Shown here: positions 40,271 to 49,010 of the stretch, piece after piece | How the letters are laid out: each line of letters begins with the position of its first letter | Numbering within the stretch: position 1 is the stretch's first letter | Assembly: GCF_018499875.1 (NCBI RefSeq) | Contig: NZ_JAHBAY010000021.1 | Span: forward strand, 51,894-115,893 | Source of the DNA: Kineosporia corallincola | GTDB lineage: Bacteria; Actinomycetota; Actinomycetes; Actinomycetales; Kineosporiaceae | Direction of reading: 5' to 3' | Length of the DNA: 64,000 nt | The notes under the pieces: generated by a model | What the model was told of the DNA's origin: nothing | The model's input: only the letters and a program-made list of their open reading frames with translations | The model's database searches: none | Made by a program: the position numbers and the translations under genes

Positions 40271-41658
40271 ACCAGTTCCGGTCGGTGTCGTTGTGGATGG
40301 ATCAGGTTGCTGACGACCTGGTCCCCCGCCCCCGCCTGGACGGCGACCTGGACGTGGACGTCTGCGTCGTCGGCGGCGGCCTGACCGGTCTGTGGACGGC
40401 CTACTACCTGCTGAAGGAACAGCCGTCGCTGCGGATCGCGGTGCTGGAGGCGCAGATCGCGGGCTTCGGTGCGAGCGGGCGTAACGGCGGCTGGTGTTCC
40501 GCGCTGTTCCCGGTTTCGGTGACGGCGCTGGCCCGCCGTCACGGCCTGCCCGCGGCGCTGGCCATGCGCCGCACGATGAACGAGACGGTGGGCGAGGTCG
40601 GCCGGGTGGCCGCGGCGGAGGGCATCGACTGCCACTTCGTTCGTGGCGGCACGATCGAGCTCGCCCGCTCCGGCGTGCAGCTGGAGCGGGTGCGCTCGGC
40701 GGTGGCGGCCGACGTCGCGCGCGGCGGCATCGACGGCTACGAGATCTGGGACGCCGGTGAGACCGCCGCCCGCGTGCGGGCTTCCGGGGTGGTCGGCGCC
40801 GGGTACACCCCGCACTGCGCGCGGCTCCAGCCCGCGCTGCTGGTGCGCGGGCTGGCCGGCGTGGTGGAGCGGATGGGCGGGGTGATCCTGGAACGCACCC
40901 CGGCACTGGAGATCCTGCCCGCCGGGGGCGGTCACGGCCCCCGGGTGCGCACCGCCTACGGCACCGTGTCGGCGGAGCACGTGGTGCGGGCCACCGAGGC
41001 CTGGACGTCGCAGTTGCCGGGCACCCGCCGGGCGATCGCGCCGGTCTACTCGCTGATGGTCGCCACCGAGCCGCTGCCCGCGTCGTTCTGGGCCCAGGTC
41101 GGCCTGGAGCGCGGCGAGACCTTCACCGACGCAAGGCATCTGGTGATCTACGGACAGCGCACCGCCGACGACCGGATCGCCTTCGGCGGGCGCGGCGCCC
41201 CCTATCACTTCGGCTCGCGCATCAGCCCGGACCTCGATCAGCACGCCCGGGTGCACGAGGCCCTGCGGCACACCCTGACCGAGCTGTTCCCGGCGCTCCG
41301 GGGACACGCCTTCACGCACAGCTGGGGCGGTGCGCTCGGCATCGCCCGGGACTGGAACGCCTCGGCCGGCCTGGACCGGCGCTCCGGCATCGGCTGGGCC
41401 GGGGGCTATGTCGGCGACGGGCTGTCCACCACCAACCTGGCCGGGCGCACGCTGCGGGACCTGTTGCTGAACCGCGACACCGCGCTGACCGCCCTGCCCT
41501 GGGTGAATCACCGCTCCCGCAACTGGGAACCAGAACCGCTGCGCTGGCTCGGCACCAACGCCGGGCTGACCGCGATGACGGCCGCGGACCACGAGGAACG
41601 CCTCACCTCCCGGCCGTCGCTGGCCGCCCGGCTGATGTCACCGCTGCTCGGCCACTGA
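40267..41658 (+). CDS. FAD-dependent amine oxidoreductase (DAO family), second copy
   Basis: 463 residues from the GTG at 40267, which overlaps the aminotransferase stop in a GTGA; the frame is open 12 nt further upstream. The FAD motif VDVCVVGGGLTGLWTAYYLL and FGASGRNGGWCSALFPVS parallel the enzyme at 32321, and GIGWAGGYVGDGLSTTNLAG closes the FAD site. The two enzymes are clearly paralogous but divergent. Probably oxidises an amine (for example gamma-glutamyl-putrescine or a polyamine). No PuuA-like ligase is present in the window. Confidence 0.82.
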   Translation: MNQFRSVSLWMDQVADDLVPRPRLDGDLDVDVCVVGGGLTGLWTAYYLLKEQPSLRIAVLEAQIAGFGASGRNGGWCSALFPVSVTALARRHGLPAALAMRRTMNETVGEVGRVAAAEGIDCHFVRGGTIELARSGVQLERVRSAVAADVARGGIDGYEIWDAGETAARVRASGVVGAGYTPHCARLQPALLVRGLAGVVERMGGVILERTPALEILPAGGGHGPRVRTAYGTVSAEHVVRATEAWTSQLPGTRRAIAPVYSLMVATEPLPASFWAQVGLERGETFTDARHLVIYGQRTADDRIAFGGRGAPYHFGSRISPDLDQHARVHEALRHTLTELFPALRGHAFTHSWGGALGIARDWNASAGLDRRSGIGWAGGYVGDGLSTTNLAGRTLRDLLLNRDTALTALPWVNHRSRNWEPEPLRWLGTNAGLTAMTAADHEERLTSRPSLAARLMSPLLGH

Positions 41659-41659
41659 G

Positions 41660-41821
41660 CCCTTCGTAGGCTGCGGTCCCTGGAACCACGCGGCCGACCC
41701 GCGCGACCGGCTGGGCAGCACCGTCCTCCTCACCACGCACGACCTCGACGCGGCCGACCACCTCTGCGTTCGGCTGCTGGTGATCGACCACGGCCTCATC
41801 GTCGCCCTCGGGCGCCGATGA
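41660..41821 (+). pseudogene. Remnant of a DrrA-type ABC ATPase (D-loop to H-loop)
   Basis: Beginning within 2 nt of the preceding stop, the frame reads PFVGCGPWNHAADPRDRLGS then TVLLTTHDLDAADHLC and LLVIDHGLIVALG before a TGA. This matches the D-loop, H-loop (TTHDLDAADHL) and following strand of daunorubicin-resistance-type ABC ATPases. Walker A, signature and Walker B are gone, as is any start codon with a ribosome-binding site. About 54 codons remain, so it is a dead fragment. Confidence 0.75.
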
Positions 41822-41910
41822 GGAGCTCCGGGCTGGCGGCCGAGTACCGCGCCGGGGCGGTCGAGCGGCAGCGGGTCGGCCCGGCCGGGCGGGTCGACGG
41901 CACCCGGGCC

Positions 41911-42026
41911 CTCGTCACCAGCGACGTGCTCGGCGCCGCCGCACTGGGGGGGCGGCGTCCACCGTGCTGCTCGTGGCCGTCCCGCTGTGGTTCGGCGCCC
42001 GCACGTTCCGGCGCGGGTCGGCCTGA
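41911..42026 (+). pseudogene. Remnant of an ABC-2 permease C-terminus with frameshift
   Basis: One frame reads LVTSDVLGAAALGG up to a run of seven G at 41946-41952. The next frame continues as AASTVLLVAVPLWFGARTF and RRGSA, then stop. Joined, this is the last membrane helix and the basic FRRG tail typical of ABC-2 (DrrB-like) permeases. It follows the ATPase remnant, in the usual drrA-drrB order. One extra G in the run would restore the frame. Confidence 0.65.
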
Positions 42027-42294
42027 ACCGCACCGCTTGACAGTCCCGGCGGCCGGACTCCCGACAGAGGCCCGGCAGCCGTCGCGGGAAAGCTATGAAT
42101 TGCCATCTAATCGGACATACAGAATGGACCGGCGGACATTACCGGAAGCCGCTCAAGGTGTTTTCCCGGAGGCCGCCTACTCCGAACGGGTGAGAATGTG
42201 CACGACACCCCAAGGCCGTCTTTGCATTGTTGCTTGAACTGTCATCAAACCGTGACCGGGGTTGTCAATAGGTTCTCCACCGGAGGAAAACAAT

Positions 42295-42334
42295 CGGGTC
42301 ACGAACCGCTCGCCGGACTGCTGATCGTGACCCG
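42295..42334 (+). other. 10-bp perfect stem-loop
   Basis: CGGGTCACGA (42295-42304) pairs perfectly with TCGTGACCCG (42325-42334) over a 20-nt loop. GGAGG lies 11 nt before it (42282-42286). Whether it acts in RNA or as a DNA operator cannot be told. Confidence 0.5.
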
Positions 42335-42573
42335 GCCATCACCGAAAGCCCTTATTTCGGCGCTGGTCAAGGAATGATGTTCCAGCGAGTTAGCAATCGT
42401 GCACAGAAAGTTAGTATGGCGTTCTGGAACATCCTTCGGGCATTGTTAATTTCCCGCGCACCCCTCACCACAGGTCGCCGAGTCCACGCACAACCGGGCA
42501 CGATTTCGTCACCCTGTGTCCCTGAAATAGGTCCGCTTGGGTGTTATCCCCTAAGCTCGGACAAGGGAATAGC

Positions 42574-42591
42574 CAGCATTTCCGAATGCTG
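42574..42591 (+). other. 7-bp stem with TCCG tetraloop in the Roadblock leader
   Basis: CAGCATT (42574-42580) and AATGCTG (42585-42591) close a TCCG loop, a stable tetraloop class, about 60 nt before the chosen start codon of the Roadblock gene. Confidence 0.45.
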
Positions 42592-42651
42592 CTTCCCAGC
42601 CCTGACAACGTGTGTTTCCATGGTCGGACAGGTGGGGAGGGCACACTCCGG

Positions 42652-44157
42652 ATGAGCCGCCAGCCCTGGATGACTGGAGACTCGATGAGCAATTCACCGC
42701 GCGGCTTCGCCGGGCTTCGACAGCGCATGTCGCGCACCGAGGCCAAGCACGCCAACCCGGACAGCCCGGCGAGCGCCATCCCGTCGCCGACCTCGACGGA
42801 CTCCGGCGAGATGCCGGTCCCCCTGCGTCCCGGCGACATGCGCGACGGCGACCGCATCGATCTGCGCGTCAGCCCGGAACCGCAGGAGCACCTGTTCGCC
42901 TTCGAGCCGGGTGCCCCGCTGCCGGCCCGCACCCGCCGCCCCAAGCCGCAGGCGGGCGAGCAGCCGCCGCGCACCCCCGACGTCCCCCCGGTCACCGGCG
43001 CCGAGGCGATCATCGCCTCGGCCACCGTGATCTCCTCCCCGGCGTCCGGCACCTACCTGGTGTCGTCGACGCCGATCAGCGGCGAACTGCCGCTGCTGCC
43101 CGAGCCCGGCGCCGACCGGTACCCGGGTCACGAGACATACAGCGAGAGTGAGGGTCCGGTGGCTCAGGGCTACGGCACCGGTGACGATCACCGGGCCGAG
43201 ACGGCTTACCGCAACGACTACCGCACCGAGCAGGGCTACCGGGCACCACGCCACCAGCCGGCCGAGGCGCGTCACGACGTCCGGCACGCCGCGCCGCAGC
43301 CCACCCGAGCCCCGGGGTACGAGCCGGCCTACGGCTACGAGGACGTTACCCCGGCCGGTGCGCGGCAGACCTACGACGGGTACGACGGCACCGGCTACGG
43401 CACCCCGCCGGGCGGCACCCGCCAGGCACCCCCGGCGGCTCCGGCGGCCCCGGTTCCCCAGCCGGTGCCGCAGGCCCCCGCCGCCCATGCCCCGGCGGCC
43501 CCGGCCCGTCCGGTCTCCCCCACCACCGAGCCGCTCGACCTACGGCAGCTACAGGCCCGGACCGCTCCGCCCCCCACTCCGATGCGTCGCCGGACCGACC
43601 AATCGGCGGATCGGAATCCGGTGCGCCCTGCCGAGAGAAACCCCGACAGTCACCACGGTGGCCGACCCGACGGGCCGGCTGCCGGTCCTGCCCGCCGTCC
43701 CATCGGTTCCGGCCAGCCCGAGCGGCCCGGAACCGCGCTCCAGATCCGTTCCCCACAGACCAGCCTTCACGGCCGGAAGGAAGACACCGTGACGAACATC
43801 GACACCGTCCTCAAGGAAGCCATGCAGATCGACGGCGCCATCGGCGTCGCGCTGGTGGACTACACCAGCGGCATGACCCTCGGCCAGGCCGGTGGCGCCA
43901 CGCTGAACCTCGAGGTCGCGTCTGCGGGCAACACCGAGGTGGTGCGGGCCAAGCTGCGCACGATGGAGGCCCTGGGCCTGCGTGAGGGCATCGAGGACAT
44001 CCTGATCACGCTCGACACCCAGTACCACCTGATCCGCCTGATCACCGACCAGTCCGGCATCGGGCTGTTCCTCTACCTGGCGCTCGACAAGCACCGCTCG
44101 AACCTGGCCCTGGCCCGCCGCAAGCTGTCCAACCTGGAGCGGACCATCGAGATCTGA
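42652..44157 (+). CDS. Roadblock/LC7-domain protein with long disordered N-terminus (possible dual start)
   Basis: From ATG 42652 (GGGAGG 11 nt before; ATG 42685 is also plausible) the frame gives about 501 residues. The first 375 or so are low-complexity, rich in Pro, Ala, Tyr, Arg and Gly, and probably disordered. The last 122 are a Roadblock/LC7 domain: IDTVLKEAMQIDGAIGVALV, GNTEVVRAKLRTMEALGLRE and EDILITLDTQYHLIRLIT. The domain starts precisely at an in-frame GTG (43789) with GGAAGG 8 nt upstream, so a separate small protein may also be made. Such domains regulate small GTPases or assemble polarity and signalling complexes. No MglA-like GTPase is nearby. Confidence 0.8.
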   Translation: MSRQPWMTGDSMSNSPRGFAGLRQRMSRTEAKHANPDSPASAIPSPTSTDSGEMPVPLRPGDMRDGDRIDLRVSPEPQEHLFAFEPGAPLPARTRRPKPQAGEQPPRTPDVPPVTGAEAIIASATVISSPASGTYLVSSTPISGELPLLPEPGADRYPGHETYSESEGPVAQGYGTGDDHRAETAYRNDYRTEQGYRAPRHQPAEARHDVRHAAPQPTRAPGYEPAYGYEDVTPAGARQTYDGYDGTGYGTPPGGTRQAPPAAPAAPVPQPVPQAPAAHAPAAPARPVSPTTEPLDLRQLQARTAPPPTPMRRRTDQSADRNPVRPAERNPDSHHGGRPDGPAAGPARRPIGSGQPERPGTALQIRSPQTSLHGRKEDTVTNIDTVLKEAMQIDGAIGVALVDYTSGMTLGQAGGATLNLEVASAGNTEVVRAKLRTMEALGLREGIEDILITLDTQYHLIRLITDQSGIGLFLYLALDKHRSNLALARRKLSNLERTIEI

Positions 44158-44258
44158 GGGCGCGCCCCCGCTCCCAGGGCCTTGCCGGCCGGACCTGCCA
44201 GCAACATCCGTAGCGTCCGGTTCGACGGTTCCCTGCCCAACCTGAACATCACGCTCGA

Positions 44259-44292
44259 CTAGGGCGCAGTCGTTGTAGAGGCTGCGCCCTAG
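44259..44292. terminator. Bidirectional hairpin between the Roadblock and ligase genes
   Basis: CTAGGGCGCAG (44259-44269) pairs perfectly over 11 bp with CTGCGCCCTAG (44282-44292) around a 12-nt loop, between convergent genes. Confidence 0.75.
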
Positions 44293-44307
44293 CGGGCTTT
44301 CAGGGCG

Positions 44308-46206
44308 TCACCGGGACGCGCGCAGCACCGGCGTGAGCGTGTCCAGCACCGACGCGTCCTCGATCGTCCCCGGCACCGACACCTCGCCGCCGTCGGCGAT
44401 CTCCCGCATCGTGCGGCGCAGGATCTTGCCCGAGCGGGTCTTGGGCAGCGCCGTCACCACGTCGATCCGGCGCAGTGACGCCACCGCCCCGATCTCCGAG
44501 CGCACCAGCTCCACCAGCTCGGCCTCCAACGTCGCGGCGGGTTCGTCCACGCCGGCCTTGAGCACCACGAAACCCCGGGGCTGCTGGCCCTTCAGCTCGT
44601 CGTGCACCCCGATCACCGCGCACTCCGCGACCGCCGGGTGGGCGGCCAGCACGGCCTCCATCGAGCCGGTCGAGAGCCGGTGCCCGGCCACGTTGATCAC
44701 GTCGTCGGTGCGGCCCATGACGAACACGTAGCCGTCCTCGTCCTTGTAGCCGCCGTCGCCGGACAGGTACCAGCCCTCGAACGCCGACAGGTACGACGCA
44801 ACGTAGCGCTCGTCGTCCTGCCACAGGGTGGCCAGGGTGCCCGGCGGCAGGGGCAGCCGGATGCAGATGGCCCCCTCGGTGTTCGGCGGCAGCACCTCCC
44901 CCGCCGGGTCGAGCACCTGCACGTCGTAGCCCGGGACCGGCACCGACGGCGATCCGGCCTTGAGCGGAAGCTGTTCCAGGCCGATCGGGTTCGCGCAGAT
45001 CGGCCAGCCGGTCTCGGTCTGCCACCAGTTGTCCACCACCGGCACACCCAGCGTGGACGAGGCCCAGCGGTAGGTCTCCGGGTCGAGCCGCTCGCCGGCC
45101 AGGAACAGCGTGCGCAGGCTCGAGATGTCGCGTCCCGCCAGCAGTTCCGCGGAGGGGTCGGCCCGGCGGATCGCCCGGAACGCGGTCGGCGCGGTGAACA
45201 CGGCGTTGACCCGGTGCTCCTCTACGACCCGCCAGAACGCGCCCGCGTCCGGGGTGCCCACCGGCTTGCCCTCGTAGAGCACGGTGGTGGCCCCGGCCAG
45301 CAGCGGGCCGTAGACGATGTACGAGTGCCCGACCACCCAGCCGACGTCGCTGGCGGTGAACATCGTGTCGCCCGGCCCGATTCCGTAGATCGCCTGCATC
45401 GACCAGGCCAGCGCCACGGCGTGACCACCGTTGTCGCGCACGATGCCCTTCGGCCGCCCGGTGGTGCCCGAGGTGTAGAGCACGTAGAGCGGGTCGGTCG
45501 CCTCGACCGGCACACAGGCGGCCGGGGGCACGGCGTTGGGCTTCATCAGCGTGGCCCAGTCCACGTCGTTCCCGGTCAGCTCGGCCTTCGCCTGCGGCCG
45601 CTGGAAGATCACCGAGAAGTCGGGGCGGTGCTCGCTGCGCCGCAGGGCCTCGTCGAGCAGCGGCTTGTACTCGATCACCCGGCTGGGCTCGATCCCGCAG
45701 CTCGCCGCCACCACCACCCTGGGCCGGGCGTCGTCGATCCGGACGGCCAGCTCGGCCGGGGCGAAACCGCCGAACACCACCGAGTGCACGGCCCCGATCC
45801 GGGCACAGGCCAGCATCGCGATCACCGCCTCGGGCACCATCGGCATGTAGATCAGCACGGTGTCGCCCTTGGTCACGCCGAGCGCCTCCAGGCCACCGGC
45901 GAACCGGGCGGTGAGGTCGAGCAGCTGGGCATAGCTGTAGGCACGTTTCGTGCCGGTGACCGGTGAGTCGTGGATCAGCGCGGTCTGCTCGGCGCGGCCG
46001 GCCACCACGTGCCGGTCCAGCGCGTTGTAGCAGGTGTTCATCCGGGCGCCGGGGAACCAGCGGTGGATCGGCGCCCGGGAGTCGTCGAGGACCTGCTGCG
46101 GTCTGCGGATCCAGTGGATGCTCCGCGCCGCCTCGCCCCAGAACGCCGCCGGGTCCTCCAGGCTCTGCCGGTAGGCGCCGGCATATCCGCCCTGACCGCT
46201 CGTCAT
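44308..46206 (-). CDS. prpE: Propionyl-CoA synthetase-like acyl-CoA ligase
   Basis: 632 residues from ATG 46206 (GGGAG before it). It is an ANL-superfamily ligase of the acetyl/propionyl-CoA synthetase branch, joining a short-chain acid to CoA through an adenylate. Landmarks are YTSGTTGRPKGIVRDNGGH (P-loop), DNWWQTETGWPI and the C-terminal ALPKTRSGKILRRTM with the catalytic lysine. The ACAS N-terminal domain (YRQSLEDPAAFWGEAA) is present. The RDNGGH form favours PrpE over AcsA. It is monocistronic and convergent with the Roadblock gene. Confidence 0.88.
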   Translation of the reverse strand: MTSGQGGYAGAYRQSLEDPAAFWGEAARSIHWIRRPQQVLDDSRAPIHRWFPGARMNTCYNALDRHVVAGRAEQTALIHDSPVTGTKRAYSYAQLLDLTARFAGGLEALGVTKGDTVLIYMPMVPEAVIAMLACARIGAVHSVVFGGFAPAELAVRIDDARPRVVVAASCGIEPSRVIEYKPLLDEALRRSEHRPDFSVIFQRPQAKAELTGNDVDWATLMKPNAVPPAACVPVEATDPLYVLYTSGTTGRPKGIVRDNGGHAVALAWSMQAIYGIGPGDTMFTASDVGWVVGHSYIVYGPLLAGATTVLYEGKPVGTPDAGAFWRVVEEHRVNAVFTAPTAFRAIRRADPSAELLAGRDISSLRTLFLAGERLDPETYRWASSTLGVPVVDNWWQTETGWPICANPIGLEQLPLKAGSPSVPVPGYDVQVLDPAGEVLPPNTEGAICIRLPLPPGTLATLWQDDERYVASYLSAFEGWYLSGDGGYKDEDGYVFVMGRTDDVINVAGHRLSTGSMEAVLAAHPAVAECAVIGVHDELKGQQPRGFVVLKAGVDEPAATLEAELVELVRSEIGAVASLRRIDVVTALPKTRSGKILRRTMREIADGGEVSVPGTIEDASVLDTLTPVLRASR

Positions 46207-46288
46207 GTGTACTCCCGATCGTCGTTCACGAGCCGGGTCCACCGGTACCGGCGGACCCGGGAGACATCATCCGTGACAGGCTTGCCCC

Positions 46289-46684
46289 GTGTCCTTCGAC
46301 CCCGCCCACCTGCCCTCCTCCGCCCTGCCCCTGCTGACCGAACGGCATCTGGCCACCCTCGCCACGCTGCGCGCCGACGGCAGCCCCCACGTCGTCCCCG
46401 TCGGTTTCACCTGGGACGGAGCGACCCGTCTGGTGCGGGTGATCACCGGCGGCGGCAGTGTCAAGGCCCGCAACGCCCGCCGGGGCGGGCGGGCCGCGGT
46501 GTCGGTGGTCGACGGCCGCTGGTGGCTCACCCTCGAGGGTCCGGTCCAGGTGCTTGAGGACGACGAGTCGGTGCGCGAGGCGGAGCGCCGTTACGAGGAG
46601 CGGTACCGGCCGCCCCGGGTCAATCCGGCCCGGGTGGTCGTGACGATCGCGGTGGACCGGGTGCTGGGCCATCTGCCCGGGTGA
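46289..46684 (+). CDS. F420/FMN-binding split-barrel protein (PPOX class)
   Basis: 131 residues from the GTG at 46289, the normal size of the small PPOX-class F420-dependent oxidoreductases. The N-terminal LPLLTERHLATLATLRADGS and HVVPVGFTWDG are the usual first strands of the split barrel, and GSVKARNARRGGRAAVSVVD gives the phosphate-binding basic stretch. F420 rather than FMN is inferred from the actinobacterial subfamily. Substrate unknown. It diverges from prpE with 82 bp between. Confidence 0.8.
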   Translation: MSFDPAHLPSSALPLLTERHLATLATLRADGSPHVVPVGFTWDGATRLVRVITGGGSVKARNARRGGRAAVSVVDGRWWLTLEGPVQVLEDDESVREAERRYEERYRPPRVNPARVVVTIAVDRVLGHLPG

Positions 46685-46747
46685 CTCCTTTCCTCCGCGC
46701 ATGGTGCGGGGCGGGAGGTTGCGACGGGGTTGCTCCCTCGTCGGGTG

Positions 46748-48952
46748 CTACGGGACGTACTGGGTGGCGTAGGTGCCCCACCAGGTGGCGGCCACGTGGG
46801 CGGTGCGCACGCCGGGCACCTGCACGGGACTGGCGTGGTCGGCGTAGTCGCCCAGGCCGAGCTGCCCCACCCCGTTGAAACCCCAGCACCAGAGCGTGGT
46901 GTCGGGACGGACCGCGCAGGTGTGGGCGAAGCCGAGGCTGACCTCGTACCAGGAGGTGCCGGCCGCCACCTGCACCGGGCTGTCGCGCTCGGTGCTGTCG
47001 CCCTGGCCCAGCTGCCCGTTGTCGTTGGCGCCCCAGCACCACAGGCTGCCGTCGGTACGCACGCCGCAGGTGTGCACCCGGCCGGTCCCCAGCCCGGCCC
47101 AGTCGGTGGCGTTGCCGACCTGCGTGGGTGAGGTGCGGTTGGTGGTGTCGCCCAGGCCGAGCTGCCCGCGCACGTTCCAGCCCCAGCACCACAGGGTGCC
47201 GTCGGTACGGATGCCGCACGAGGCCCCGTAGACCGAGTCGACCTGGCGCCAGGTGGTGGCGGTGCCGACCTGTGCCGGGGTCAGGCGGTCGGTGGTGTCG
47301 CCCAGACCCAGCTGGCCGTACCAGTTCTGGCCCCAGCACCAGAGCGTGCCGTCGGTCCGGGTCGCGCAGGTGTAGCTGAGCCCGGCCGAGACCGAGGCCC
47401 AGCCGGTACCGGTGCCGACCTGCCGGGGCGAGGCGTACATCGTGGTGTTGCCCAGACCCAGCTCACCGTAGTAGTTCTCGCCCCAGCACCAGAGCGTGCC
47501 GTCGGAGCGCACCCCGCAGGCGTGGTACTGCCCGATCCCGACCGAGCGCCAGGCGGACGAGCCCACCTGGGTCAGCGCCGAGCGCACCGTGTAGTCACCC
47601 TGCCCGAGCTGCCCGGAGCCGTTGTAGTCCGAGCACCACAGGGTCGAGTCCTGGCGCAGCGCACAGAGATTCAGCCGGCCGGGGGCCAGGTGCTGCCAGC
47701 TGGTCACGGTGCCCACCTGGCTGGGCGAGGCGAGCGTCTTGCCGAGCTGGCCGCTGATCCCGTAGCCCCAGCACCAGAGGGTGCCGTCGGTGCGCACGCC
47801 GCAGGTGTGCAGCACACCGGGCCCGACGGAGGCCCAGTCGGTGTCGGTGCCGACGCGCACCGGCGAGGTGCGGTTGGTGGTGTCGCCGAGCCCGAGCACC
47901 CCGCGCGAGCCCAGCCCCCAGCACCACAGGCTGCCGTCGGTGCGGGTGCCGCAGCTGAACGCGCTGCCCAGCGCCACACCGGCCCAGGTACTCGCCGTGC
48001 CGACCTGCACCGGTGAGGTGCGGTCGGTGGTGTCGCCGAGCCCGAGCTGACCGCTTGCTCCGGCGCCCCAGCACCAGAGCGTGCCGTCGGAGCGTGACCC
48101 GCAGGTGTGGCTGCTCCCGGTGGCCACCGCCGACCAGGAGGTGTCCGTGCCCACCCGCACCGGGCCCGTCCGGTTGGTGGTGTCACCGAGACCGAGCTGA
48201 CCGTTGGTGTTGTCGCCCCAGCACCACAGCGTCCCGTCCGAGGCGGTCGCGCAGGCGTGGGCCCGCACCACGGCGACGCCGGTCCAGGTGGTGCCCGCGC
48301 CGACCTGCACCGGGGAGCTACGGGTGCTGGTGTCGCCCTGACCCAGCTGGCCGGAACCGTTCTCGCCCCAGCACCAGAGCGTCCCGCCGCCCCGGATGCC
48401 GCAGCCGGTCAGCTCGCCCTCGGCGACCTTCACCCAGTCGGACGCCGAGCCGACCTGGGCCGGCACCGACCTGCTGGTGGTGTCGCCGAGCCCGAGCTGA
48501 CCGCTGCTGTTGCGGCCCCAGCACCACAGCGTGCCGGCGGTCCGGACGGCGCAGGTGGTGGCGGTGGCCACGGAGACCTGTGCCCAGACGGCCGAGCCCA
48601 CCTTGACCGGTGCCACCACGTAGTCGGACGCGCCGATGCCCACGCCCAGTTCGCCGGCGCTGGAGGTGCCCCAGCACCACAGGGTGGCATCGGTGCGCAC
48701 GGCGCAGCTGTGCGTGCTGCCGGCCGCGGCCTGCGCCCAGGTGGTGTTGCGCCCCACCTGCGACGGTTTCTGCTGCGGCGTGGTGTTCATGCCCCACTTG
48801 TAGAGCGCGCCGACCGCGAAGTCGTCACCCGCGGCCAGGTCGGCGGTGGTGCCGGTGCTCGCGCTGAACCCGGCCTGGGCGATGGGCAGGCTGAGCACGG
48901 CGGCGAGCAGTGCCACCGCCGTGAGCACGACCGCTGCCCCACGCCACCTCAT
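46748..48952 (-). CDS. Secreted RCC1-repeat protein, two predicted seven-bladed propellers
   Basis: 734 residues. The N-terminus ([19 protein letters not shown]) is a Sec signal peptide ending near AQA-GFSA. The rest is thirteen complete RCC1-type repeats of about 50 residues, plus one incomplete first blade ([17 protein letters not shown]), i.e. 14 blades. The consensus is [13 protein letters not shown] followed by G-Q-L-G-L-G-D-T-T and P-x-Q-V-G. Each complete repeat has two Cys ten residues apart, suited to an extracytoplasmic disulfide. No enzyme domain, sorting signal or membrane anchor is seen. Relatives bind proteins, so it may be an extracellular binding or inhibitory protein. Function unknown. 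Confidence 0.85.
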   Translation of the reverse strand: MRWRGAAVVLTAVALLAAVLSLPIAQAGFSASTGTTADLAAGDDFAVGALYKWGMNTTPQQKPSQVGRNTTWAQAAAGSTHSCAVRTDATLWCWGTSSAGELGVGIGASDYVVAPVKVGSAVWAQVSVATATTCAVRTAGTLWCWGRNSSGQLGLGDTTSRSVPAQVGSASDWVKVAEGELTGCGIRGGGTLWCWGENGSGQLGQGDTSTRSSPVQVGAGTTWTGVAVVRAHACATASDGTLWCWGDNTNGQLGLGDTTNRTGPVRVGTDTSWSAVATGSSHTCGSRSDGTLWCWGAGASGQLGLGDTTDRTSPVQVGTASTWAGVALGSAFSCGTRTDGSLWCWGLGSRGVLGLGDTTNRTSPVRVGTDTDWASVGPGVLHTCGVRTDGTLWCWGYGISGQLGKTLASPSQVGTVTSWQHLAPGRLNLCALRQDSTLWCSDYNGSGQLGQGDYTVRSALTQVGSSAWRSVGIGQYHACGVRSDGTLWCWGENYYGELGLGNTTMYASPRQVGTGTGWASVSAGLSYTCATRTDGTLWCWGQNWYGQLGLGDTTDRLTPAQVGTATTWRQVDSVYGASCGIRTDGTLWCWGWNVRGQLGLGDTTNRTSPTQVGNATDWAGLGTGRVHTCGVRTDGSLWCWGANDNGQLGQGDSTERDSPVQVAAGTSWYEVSLGFAHTCAVRPDTTLWCWGFNGVGQLGLGDYADHASPVQVPGVRTAHVAATWWGTYATQYVP

Positions 48953-49010
48953 CCGGAGTCCGGTCGGCAGCAGGCGGGCGGAATGTAGCGCCCGGCGCGG
49001 AAACCGCTGA

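Larger units (their letters stand above)
42027..42651 (+). other. Low-GC intergenic region with stem-loops upstream of the Roadblock gene
   Basis: I see no convincing gene in these 625 bp. Base composition drops to roughly 50-58% GC (29 of 60 bases at 42361-42420), far below the neighbours. Two clean hairpins (42295-42334 and 42574-42591) lie within it, and several AT-rich hexamers (TTGTCAAT at 42262-42269, TTGTTAAT near 42443) could be promoter parts. It is either a long 5' leader of the Roadblock gene, an uncharacterised RNA, or foreign DNA beside the ABC remnant. Confidence 0.45.

Noticed and set aside
42374..42655. 93-residue plus-strand frame in the low-GC region
   Set aside because: No ribosome-binding site, no family resemblance, and it ends inside the leader of the Roadblock gene. 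I treat the region as non-coding.
44158..44261. In-frame continuation after the Roadblock stop ending NIRSVRFDGSLPNLNITLD
   Set aside because: It could be a read-through tail or gene remnant, but it is too short, has no start and overlaps the terminator hairpin. No family recognised.
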